From Gemmatimonadaceae bacterium (GTDB lineage: Bacteria > Gemmatimonadota > Gemmatimonadetes > Gemmatimonadales > Gemmatimonadaceae), in NCBI GenBank assembly GCA_025451425.1, contig JANWKK010000221.1, forward strand, positions 1 to 5,850: a stretch of 5,850 bases of DNA, given 5' to 3'. Position numbers and translations under genes: made by a program. Shown piece by piece: positions 1 through 4,972 of the stretch (positions are counted from its first letter, which is position 1; each line of letters starts with the position of its first letter). The notes beneath the pieces were generated by a model, which worked only from the letters and a program-made list of their open reading frames with translations, was not told the DNA's origin and ran no database searches.

Positions 1-346
1 GGCGCACGAGCAGCTGCAGCTCGCCAGCCGAGCGTATGCCTTCGAAGGCCGTTGTTACGTGCTCGCCGCTGGTAGCTTGCTGCGGGCATCGTCCCTACCG
101 CCCGAGTTGGAGCCCCATCCTGATATCGTTAGGCAACCGGACCAGTGGATCATGCGCGGAGGGAGCGCGGTCATCGGTCCGGATGGGCGCTACATCATCG
201 AGCCGGTGTACGACGAGCCACGCACGCTCATGGCTGACCTCGATCTTGCGCGCCTCGCCGGCGAGCGGATGGCGCTCGATGTTGCGGGCCATTACGCACG
301 CCCCGATCTGCTGCACTTAGACGTCGTCCGCGGACGCCGCCGATGA
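1..346 (+). CDS. Nitrilase / carbon-nitrogen hydrolase family protein, C-terminal part (5' end outside window)
   Basis: The reading frame is open from base 2 and stops with TGA at 344-346, giving about 114 residues of the C-terminal part. Near its start it reads ASRAYAFEGRCYVLAAGS, which matches the nitrilase-branch region just after the catalytic cysteine segment (alpha helix, then E-G-R-C-[YF]-V-L). It continues with GGSAVIGPDGRYI (a beta-sandwich hairpin), an acidic strand MADLDL, and ends GHYARPDLLHLDV, the usual nitrilase/cyanide-hydratase C-terminus. Enzymes of this branch hydrolyse nitriles or related C-N bonds in the cytosol with a Glu-Lys-Cys triad; the triad residues lie upstream of the window, so activity and substrate cannot be judged. 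The 3' end overlaps the end of the convergent TonB-like gene by 119 bp. An aliphatic or aromatic nitrilase, or a cyanide dihydratase, are all possible. Family assignment is fairly sure; substrate is unknown. Confidence 0.82.
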   Translation, partial: AHEQLQLASRAYAFEGRCYVLAAGSLLRASSLPPELEPHPDIVRQPDQWIMRGGSAVIGPDGRYIIEPVYDEPRTLMADLDLARLAGERMALDVAGHYARPDLLHLDVVRGRRR

Positions 347-1076
347 GCGTGCGTCGCCGCTGGCGTGACGGACCGTGTCGCGACGCTGGGATCGGCGGCA
401 GACTGTTGAGATGCATTGTCATCTGCTTGGTGAAGCCGTCCACCGTCGCCGGCAGATACCGCGTCGATGTGATTACCTCCACCACCCTCGAATCGATCAG
501 CCGACTTCCGGAGCTCCGACTGATCAGGACCTCGAGTGGGTGGCCATCCCTGTCGATGACGAACGTGACCGACGCCGGCGTAGCGTGCTGGTAGTCGTCG
601 ATCTCCTCGGCTGTCACCGTGTATCGCTCGTTAGGCGGGCGAAAGTGGGGCAGTGCCACCGTCGAGCAGTTGACTGAGCGCGCGACCTCGAGCGACATCG
701 CGCCGACGCTGTCGCGCGCGATCGTCAGGCGCACGCTTGTCGCGCGTCCGGAATCCTGCGGAAACGCCGCGTCGGCGACGACCCTACCCAAGGCAGCGCG
801 CGCGAGCGACCCCTCATCCGGCTGGACTCCCCGAACGACGAGACTGTCCGTCAGCGCCAGCACGTGCGTGAGCTGACCGGCCTTGTCGTACCAGAGGCTG
901 AATGTGGTCGGGACGACGACGCTCTTCGCGAGTGACGCCGAGAGCGTCATCGAATCGACGAGCTGCATCGCGATCGGCAGCGGGTCGGGGAGGGGAGCCG
1001 CAACGCATTGCGGCCGCTGCGCGCCGAGCACAGCGGGGACGAACACGGCGGCAAATACCGCGGCGAGGCGTCGCAT
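228..1076 (-). CDS. Exported protein with TonB-type C-terminal domain
   Basis: I choose the ATG at 1076 (282 residues) because it begins a clear signal peptide: MRRLAAVFAAVFVPAVLGAQ, with Arg-Arg, a hydrophobic core and cleavage after Ala19 or Gln20. An in-frame ATG at 1151 would add 25 residues that hide this signal and overlap the divergent gene. Residues ~30-145 are an unrecognised beta-rich region with two cysteines (Cys24, Cys137). Residues ~150-225 look like a TonB C-terminal domain: PPNERYT, then ASVTFVIDRDGHPLE, a helix of the VVEVITSTRYLPA type, and the last strand DGFTKQMTMHL. Such domains normally contact TonB-dependent receptors, but stand-alone secreted versions without an N-terminal TonB anchor and Pro-rich linker are common in some phyla, and their role is unclear. 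After ~residue 230 comes an Arg-rich tail of ~50 residues that looks like read-through and overlaps the nitrilase gene antisense. No good Shine-Dalgarno sequence precedes the start. Confidence 0.72.
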   Translation of the reverse strand: MRRLAAVFAAVFVPAVLGAQRPQCVAAPLPDPLPIAMQLVDSMTLSASLAKSVVVPTTFSLWYDKAGQLTHVLALTDSLVVRGVQPDEGSLARAALGRVVADAAFPQDSGRATSVRLTIARDSVGAMSLEVARSVNCSTVALPHFRPPNERYTVTAEEIDDYQHATPASVTFVIDRDGHPLEVLISRSSGSRLIDSRVVEVITSTRYLPATVDGFTKQMTMHLNSLPPIPASRHGPSRQRRRTLIGGVRGRRLSAADRGVRNGPQHRAPSARRRGAQDRGQP

Positions 1077-1118
1077 ACGCCAACTAGACCAGCACCAACT
1101 CGCCGACGTAACGTCCGG

Positions 1119-1126
1119 TGTATACA
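1119..1126. promoter_or_regulatory. Palindromic -10-like box TGTATACA in the divergent intergenic region (candidate bidirectional promoter)
   Basis: The 8-bp perfect palindrome TGTATACA contains TATACA on both strands (1121-1126 on +, 1124-1119 on -), a reasonable sigma70 -10 hexamer. It is the most AT-rich spot in the 58 bp between the two divergent starts (1076 and 1135). On the + strand transcription would start near 1133, leaving almost no leader before the ATG at 1135. On the - strand it would start near 1112, leaving a leader of about 36 nt. No good -35 element is visible on either strand at the normal spacing, so this rests on the -10 match and its position only. Confidence 0.4.
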
Positions 1127-1134
1127 TTCGCCGC

Positions 1135-1668
1135 ATGGAAAACCACGACAACGTTCAGTCAGCGCCGCGATCGTCGACGATCCGCGACGAGCTTGAAGGC
1201 TTGGTGCGTTCCTTGTTCTCGTCGACGACCGACGAGACTAGTGCACCGAAAATGATTCCGCCGCCGCCACCCATGCTCGAGACAGAAAGGGCGCCGACCG
1301 CGCCCAAGACTGACGGAAGGCCCGACGTCGCCGAACACGTGGCCGTCATGCTTAGAGATCTGTTCGATTCGCAGGACACGTTCGTGATCTCGAACGCCGG
1401 CGTCCAGGCGATCATCGATGGCCTGCTCCGCCGATACCGCGCGAACGAATCACCCGTCATGCGGGAGAAGCTGCTCGTCCACTGGAAGCAGGACGTGCCG
1501 CGTCTCCGCGCCGCGATCGTCGAAGCGGCGAAGGACGATCCGCTCGTCCTCGACACTGGGCAGGAAGTGTCGCTCGTGACGACGCAGAAGGCGCAGGCAC
1601 TGCTCGATCGGTTCTGCCCGCAGAGCGCGTATCTGCCGGAGACGCGCGCCACGCGTAACGTGCGCTGA
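1135..1668 (+). CDS. Hypothetical protein, 177 residues, Pro-rich linker between two helical parts
   Basis: I do not recognise this protein. The ATG at 1135 is chosen over an in-frame ATG at 883, because the longer version would run 250 nt antisense through the TonB-like gene. Codon third positions in the chosen frame are mostly G or C, as in the neighbouring genes. Visible parts: a short helix at residues ~15-30 (IRDELEGLVRSLFSS), a low-complexity linker at ~35-62 with five consecutive prolines (42-46), and an alpha-helical region ~63-165 that includes AEHVAVMLRDLF, VQAIIDGLLRRY and WKQDVPRLRAAIVEAAKDD. There is one cysteine (Cys161), no signal peptide and no membrane segment, so it is probably cytosolic. 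The layout suggests a small helical adaptor or binding protein, but that is inference. No Shine-Dalgarno sequence is seen, and the -10-like box ends 9 nt upstream of the ATG, so translation may be leaderless. A long gap with an inverted repeat separates it from the next gene. Confidence 0.68.
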   Translation: MENHDNVQSAPRSSTIRDELEGLVRSLFSSTTDETSAPKMIPPPPPMLETERAPTAPKTDGRPDVAEHVAVMLRDLFDSQDTFVISNAGVQAIIDGLLRRYRANESPVMREKLLVHWKQDVPRLRAAIVEAAKDDPLVLDTGQEVSLVTTQKAQALLDRFCPQSAYLPETRATRNVR

Positions 1669-1684
1669 CTCGGCGAGAATGCCG

Positions 1685-1946
1685 GCCACAATGACGAAGG
1701 GTGGTAAGGATTCGACGGACAAAGGCCGGATGCCACGGATCGCTCCGTGATCACACACAACTCCTCACGCAACGAGCCGTGACGATGTTGTGAACGGCAC
1801 ACCCGTCAGGTTCGTGACTCGTGGCCGACCGAGGTCGTTCACAAGTTCATCTCGGCTCGTTGCGAGTGAAGTTCAATTCGTGCGAGGAGCGATCCGTCGC
1901 ATCCGTTGCATCCCTCGGGATCCGTACCACCCTTCTTCATTGTGGC
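1685..1946. repeat. 262-bp imperfect palindrome (long inverted repeat, arms ~110 nt) filling the gap between two genes
   Basis: The two halves are reverse complements of each other over most of their length. The outer block 1685-1706 pairs with 1925-1946 with one mismatch in 22. The middle block 1727-1746 pairs with 1886-1905 with one mismatch in 20. The inner blocks 1768-1779 and 1853-1864 (12 of 12), and 1788-1795 and 1837-1844 (8 of 8), are exact. The blocks keep one common centre near 1815.5, apart from a 1-nt shift, so this is a single folded unit and not chance pairs. The central ~41 nt (1796-1836) are unpaired. Both arms carry a roughly 9-nt spaced ATCCG/CGGAT pattern (right arm at 1892, 1901, 1910 and 1920). 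There is no convincing ORF inside. It could be a non-autonomous mobile repeat (MITE-like), a structured RNA or a leader element of the downstream gene. TGCC stands just outside both ends (1680-1683, 1947-1950), too short to prove a target duplication. Confidence 0.8.
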
Positions 1947-1978
1947 TGCCTCGGCGCGTCAAATTCGAGAAGCATTCC

Positions 1979-2947
1979 ATGACAACCATCACCGATCGCA
2001 TCGAGCGCGAGCTCGGCATTCCCGGGCTTGCGTCGACGCTTGCTGACCGCCTCGAACCATCCGATCTGCAGTCGCTCCTACTCGACGTCTACCGCCGGCT
2101 CGTCGCGCGCCGGCCGACGCCGAGTCTGCTCGGCGAATACGAGAGCAATCGCTTCGTGCATCCGTCGACGATTCGGCCGGCGGAATATCTCGAATGGGAT
2201 CGGCTTGCCCTCTCGCTGCTGCCATCCGAGTTCGAGGCGGTCGAGCTCGCGCCCGTTTGCCCGTTAGGCGCTTCGTCGGCGATGGCGGGGCTTGGCCAGG
2301 ACTGGGTGCTGTCGACGATCCGCAATACGGAGGTCGTGTCCGACTCGACGAACGTCCTCTCGCTCGAGACCGCGCGCCGGCGACGGGAGCTGAAGCGCGC
2401 CGATCCGCGCTCGGCGGCGACTGTGCACCTTGCGGCGAGCCACCGGCTGCTACGGACGCGTCTCTACAGCGATCCGCGTCTCTCTTCGCACTTTAGAGTG
2501 TTCTCATTGTGCAGTGGCGGCCGCGATCGCGGAAATTGTCAGTTCGAGGCCGAGGCGCTCGGCTTGCACGTAAAGTTCTATCTCTCGGCGATCCGTGCAT
2601 ATATCGGCGAGTCGATCCCGCTACGGCTTTCGATCACGCCGCTCGACTCGGCGCAGGTCTTGGGTGATGCCGTCGAGCGATTGCTCGACCGTGTGCGGAG
2701 CGCGTTCACGGGCGTCACGGCGATCGTCGACAACGAGCGTACCGCCGGACGCGGCTACTATCGCACCTTTTGCTTCTGGATCGTCGCCGCCAGCGAAGCG
2801 GGCGAGGACATCCAGCTCGTCGATGGCGGCTGCGTCGATTGGACGCAACGGCTCTTGAGTGATGGGAAGGAGCGGCTCTTCGTGAGCGGGATCGGCACGG
2901 ATCGCGTCTGCGCCCTGCGACGCGACCGGCGTGACAGCGGTGCCTAA
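1979..2947 (+). CDS. Stand-alone class II aminoacyl-tRNA-synthetase-like protein (HisRS/HisZ-like core, no anticodon-binding domain)
   Basis: The ATG at 1979 gives 322 residues. An in-frame ATG at 1790 would translate the inverted repeat and is rejected; a weak GAGAAG precedes 1979 by several bases. The motif order resembles the HisRS catalytic core: ELAPVCPLGASS (92-100) where HisRS has its first strand and substrate loop; TIRNTEVVSDSTNVLSLE (113-130), similar to the Arg-rich 'RPE-T-pvaR' segment; HFRVFSLCSGGRD (171-183) then FEAEALGLHV at the motif 2 position; NERTAGRGYYR (252-262), like the 'RGLDYYTG' HisA motif; DGGCVDW (282-288), like 'GGRYDgL'; and SGIGTDR (303-309), like motif 3 with its Arg. 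It ends 13 residues later, so there is no anticodon-binding domain. Family knowledge: HisZ, the regulatory partner of short HisG, has this kind of truncated HisRS fold, and other stand-alone aaRS cores make amide bonds on small molecules. Neither role is shown here, as no his genes are nearby. The motif 2 Glu seems absent. This assignment is from motif shape only. Confidence 0.6.
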   Translation: MTTITDRIERELGIPGLASTLADRLEPSDLQSLLLDVYRRLVARRPTPSLLGEYESNRFVHPSTIRPAEYLEWDRLALSLLPSEFEAVELAPVCPLGASSAMAGLGQDWVLSTIRNTEVVSDSTNVLSLETARRRRELKRADPRSAATVHLAASHRLLRTRLYSDPRLSSHFRVFSLCSGGRDRGNCQFEAEALGLHVKFYLSAIRAYIGESIPLRLSITPLDSAQVLGDAVERLLDRVRSAFTGVTAIVDNERTAGRGYYRTFCFWIVAASEAGEDIQLVDGGCVDWTQRLLSDGKERLFVSGIGTDRVCALRRDRRDSGA

Positions 2948-2969
2948 CGTGTCGGTCGAGTCGACGGTC

Positions 2970-3010
2970 GAGCTCGCGTGCGTGAAGAAGTCTTAGCGGC
3001 GCGTGAGCTC
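2970..3010 (+). terminator. Possible hairpin downstream of the aaRS-like gene
   Basis: An 11-bp stem pairs GAGCTCGCGTG (2970-2980) with CGCGTGAGCTC (3000-3010), with two G-U pairs and a 19-nt loop. It starts 22 nt after the stop codon at 2945-2947. No run of T follows, so it is not a classical intrinsic terminator; it could protect the 3' end of the mRNA or be fortuitous in this GC-rich sequence. Confidence 0.35.
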
Positions 3011-3068
3011 GGTTGAGACGAACAAAGCAAACGACCCGCGGATTCACTCTCCCTACCCCTGACGTATC

Positions 3069-3077
3069 GGAGGAGGG
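3069..3077 (+). promoter_or_regulatory. Strong Shine-Dalgarno sequence for the propeller lipoprotein gene
   Basis: GGAGGAGGG lies 3 nt before the ATG at 3081 (7 nt if the first GGAGG is used). It is the best ribosome-binding site in the window and favours the start at 3081 over the internal ATG at 3120. Confidence 0.75.
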
Positions 3078-3080
3078 AAC

Positions 3081-4226
3081 ATGAGCATACTCAGAAGCTT
3101 CGCCTCATATGGTCATCGAATGCGGAGATCCTCGGCTTTCGCCGTCGCCGGCGCCGGATTGTGCGCCGCGTGCGCGCGTGACACGACGGCGCCGCCGCCG
3201 ATGCCATCCGCGGCTGCGGTGGCCACGTCGGCAGAGCTCGACGTCGAACATTCAGCCGCGCGGTACTTGATTGCCGATCAGTTCAACAACCGCGTGATCG
3301 AGGTAACTGGCACCGGTGACATCGTCTGGCACTTCGGGATTGGGCCGAATGACGTCACTGCGTCGTCGATCATTGGCGTGAACGACGCCCAGCGCGTCGG
3401 CGATCTCACGCTCATGGCGGGAACGGGTGCGCCGCCGGGAACCGAGCCAGCGTGCCCAGCTGGCTGTGCCGACAATCGCGTGATCCTCGTCGATCGCGCG
3501 GGCCGCATCGTGTGGCAGTACGGCCAATTCGGCGTCACCGGAGCCGGCCCGAACGAGCTCAGCTCGCCCGTTCAGAATACGTTCCTGCCTAACGGCGATG
3601 TGCTGATCACCGATCAGGGCAATCAGCGCATCATCGAAGTCACGCCGCGGCACCGCATTGTGTGGCAGTATGGGATGACGGGGGTTTCCGGTAATGGCGC
3701 CAATCAGCTCAACTCACCGAACAGTGCGGAACTGCTCGCCAACGGCCACATCCTGATCTCTGACGAGAACAACAATCGAGCGATCGAGGTGACTCGCCGC
3801 CACGTCATCGTCGCGACGTATACCGCGCACGGCACGGTGAGTGGCGTCGCGTTCGCAAGCCGTCTTCCCAACGGTCACACGCTGATCACCGACTCGAACA
3901 ACAGTCGTGCGGTCGAAGTGGACGCGCACGATAACGTCGTCTGGCAATTCGTGACCAACACGACGGCTGGGAGCAACCCAACGCCGCTGCCAACACGGGC
4001 GATTCGCCTCGCGAACGGTTCGACGATCATCAGCGATCAATTCAATCATCGAGTCATTGTCGTTGATCGCGAAGGTCACATCACTCGGACCTTTGGCACT
4101 CTGAACACACCCGGCTTCGGCCCGACCAACACGATGCAGGGCCTGAACGGTCCGTACGACGCGAAGGTCATTGGCGATTTCACCGGACTCACGCCGCCTT
4201 TCGGCAGCGACGACGGCAACCGCTAA
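3081..4226 (+). CDS. Probable lipoprotein with six NHL-like beta-propeller repeats
   Basis: A signal sequence has a basic n-region (Arg5, Arg13, Arg15, Arg16), a hydrophobic stretch AFAVAGAGL and the likely lipidated Cys31 in LCAAC; Cys at -3 makes the lipobox imperfect. A linker ARDTTAPPP follows, typical of exported lipoproteins. From residue ~62 the protein is built of repeated units of the form N-G-x-x-L-I-[ST]-D-x-x-N-x-R-[VIA]-[IV]-E-V-(x)n-[IV]-V-W-x-[YF]-G, at about 62-86, 131-148, 171-198, 221-248, 264-290 and 312-339. Six blades would close one propeller. The family is NHL-like or arylsulfotransferase-like, usually a binding scaffold; no catalytic residues can be picked out, so ligand and role are unknown. 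A longer insert between blades 1 and 2 carries CPAGC (125-129), a likely disulfide in the periplasm or outside the cell. An internal ATG at 3120 would also keep a signal peptide, but the strong ribosome-binding site supports 3081. It converges on the membrane-protein gene, with 42 bp between the stop codons. Confidence 0.82.
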   Translation: MSILRSFASYGHRMRRSSAFAVAGAGLCAACARDTTAPPPMPSAAAVATSAELDVEHSAARYLIADQFNNRVIEVTGTGDIVWHFGIGPNDVTASSIIGVNDAQRVGDLTLMAGTGAPPGTEPACPAGCADNRVILVDRAGRIVWQYGQFGVTGAGPNELSSPVQNTFLPNGDVLITDQGNQRIIEVTPRHRIVWQYGMTGVSGNGANQLNSPNSAELLANGHILISDENNNRAIEVTRRHVIVATYTAHGTVSGVAFASRLPNGHTLITDSNNSRAVEVDAHDNVVWQFVTNTTAGSNPTPLPTRAIRLANGSTIISDQFNHRVIVVDREGHITRTFGTLNTPGFGPTNTMQGLNGPYDAKVIGDFTGLTPPFGSDDGNR

Positions 4227-4245
4227 GGCCGCAAAAACGATTGAA

Positions 4246-4297
4246 CCATTCCGCCGCCTCTCGTTATGCTACACCAACGAAGAGGTGGCGGAATTGG
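4246..4297 (-). terminator. Long hairpin between convergent genes, likely transcription terminator
   Basis: The arms 4248-4261 and 4281-4294 form a 14-bp stem with one G-U pair. CGTT (4262-4265) and AACG (4276-4279) extend it inwards past a 1-nt bulge, and CC/GG extends it outwards past another. The loop is ~10 nt and holds most of the stop codon of the minus-strand gene (4269-4271). On the minus strand the stem is followed about 8 nt later by TTTTT (4237-4233), so it best fits termination of the membrane-protein gene. On the plus strand no T-run follows, but the stem may also stabilise the end of the propeller-gene transcript. Confidence 0.6.
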
Positions 4298-4865
4298 CGG
4301 CCGGCGCGCGCGCCCCGGTGCCGGGCCACTGCCCGTTGACGCCGTAGCCGAGTAACATTCCGCCGGCCCAACCGAGGCTGCCGAAGAACGCGACGAAGAA
4401 GAACAATCCGATCGCGGCGCCGAAGGCAAGAGTGACTTTCTGCGCGCGCTCCGACGGCGGCTTCGCCGCGGCGCTCCTAGCGGCAACACCGGGCGCGATC
4501 TTTTCGAGCCACGCCGGAGGCGGCTCTTTCGCGGACGCCTTCTGGGCGGAGTCGGCGAGTTGTTTCATTTGGCTCCAGGACCCCTTCGAGCTGAGGCTCC
4601 TGATCATGCCAGCAAAGAGCAGGAATGCGATCGCTGCACCGCAAGCGGCGGCGACCCAGTGCCCGAGCGTTGAGAGCTTGCTTCCGCGGTGTCGCCATAT
4701 GGTGGAGGCGATCAGCATCGCTAGCGGAGCGAACAGGCTCGCGCCTAACGAAAACGGAGTCGCGATGAGCAGAATGAATGCGCCGGCGAGGTAGGCTAGA
4801 AGCTTACCGGCCGTCTTTTCTCGCTGATCGGGGGCGAGACCGGTCGTAGGCGGGGCGGTTTCCAT
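4269..4865 (-). CDS. Small multi-pass inner-membrane protein of unknown function
   Basis: Read from the ATG at 4865 this is 198 residues. An in-frame TTG at 4955 would add 30 polar residues but crosses the promoter region of the divergent gene, so 4865 is preferred; neither start has a clear Shine-Dalgarno sequence. The N-terminus (1-20) is polar. Hydrophobic segments lie at ~22-38 (LLAYLAGAFILLIATPF), ~40-56, ~67-88 (HWVAAACGAAIAFLLFAGMI) and ~144-176 (LAFGAAIGLFFFVAFFGSLGWAGGMLLGY, possibly two turns). A loop at ~89-143 is charged, with Lys-rich and Pro-rich parts. I see no catalytic motif and do not recognise the family. The last hydrophobic stretch is rich in Gly and Phe, as in tightly packed helices. 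The gene is divergent from the secreted-protein gene (107 bp between starts) and convergent with the propeller gene; the terminator hairpin begins within its last codons. The membrane location is fairly sure; the role is unknown. Confidence 0.72.
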   Translation of the reverse strand: METAPPTTGLAPDQREKTAGKLLAYLAGAFILLIATPFSLGASLFAPLAMLIASTIWRHRGSKLSTLGHWVAAACGAAIAFLLFAGMIRSLSSKGSWSQMKQLADSAQKASAKEPPPAWLEKIAPGVAARSAAAKPPSERAQKVTLAFGAAIGLFFFVAFFGSLGWAGGMLLGYGVNGQWPGTGARAPAANSATSSLV

Positions 4866-4894
4866 GGAGGTTTCGCGGCCGACGTGAGGCGGTT

Positions 4895-4905
4895 GCTTGA
4901 CAAGC
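4895..4905. promoter_or_regulatory. Perfect palindrome containing a consensus -35 (TTGACA) in the divergent intergenic region
   Basis: GCTTG-A-CAAGC is a perfect 11-bp palindrome, and TTGACA (4897-4902) inside it equals the sigma70 -35 consensus on the plus strand. A -10-like TACGAT follows at 4926-4931, but the 23-nt spacing is too long for sigma70. It may be a promoter of the downstream secreted-protein gene, an operator for the divergent pair, or chance. Confidence 0.25.
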
Positions 4906-4972
4906 CTTTCCTGGTGTTCCACGCTTACGATGGATCGACTTGAGTCTTTCCGCAACCAGGGAGACCGCTGCC

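Noticed and set aside
883..1134. N-terminal extension of the 177-residue protein
   Set aside because: It runs antisense through the signal-peptide end of the TonB-like gene and through the divergent promoter region.
1155..1802. 215-codon open frame on the minus strand opposite the 177-residue gene
   Set aside because: Ser/Ala/Thr-rich shadow translation; its first 40 codons translate the left arm of the inverted repeat. The plus frame has better composition and a sensible start.
1680..1950. Target-site duplication TGCC flanking the palindrome
   Set aside because: Only 4 bp, and one side has an extra base before the arm; too short to count as evidence of transposition.
1790..1978. N-terminal extension of the aaRS-like protein from an in-frame ATG at 1790
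   Set aside because: The extra 63 residues are a translation of the right half of the palindrome and have no domain-like character; the HisRS-like protein is complete from 1979.
3013..3046. Sigma70 promoter upstream of the propeller gene (TTGAGA at 3013-3018)
   Set aside because: No -10-like hexamer at 16-18 nt spacing; the nearest AT-richer stretch (3041-3046) is too far away.
2715..3047. 110-codon Arg-rich open frame on the minus strand
   Set aside because: Almost one third Arg, antisense to the end of the aaRS-like gene, no start signal; a shadow frame.
3264..4100. DNA tandem repeat within the propeller gene
   Set aside because: The similarity reflects repeated protein blades with diverged codons; it is not a separate DNA repeat.
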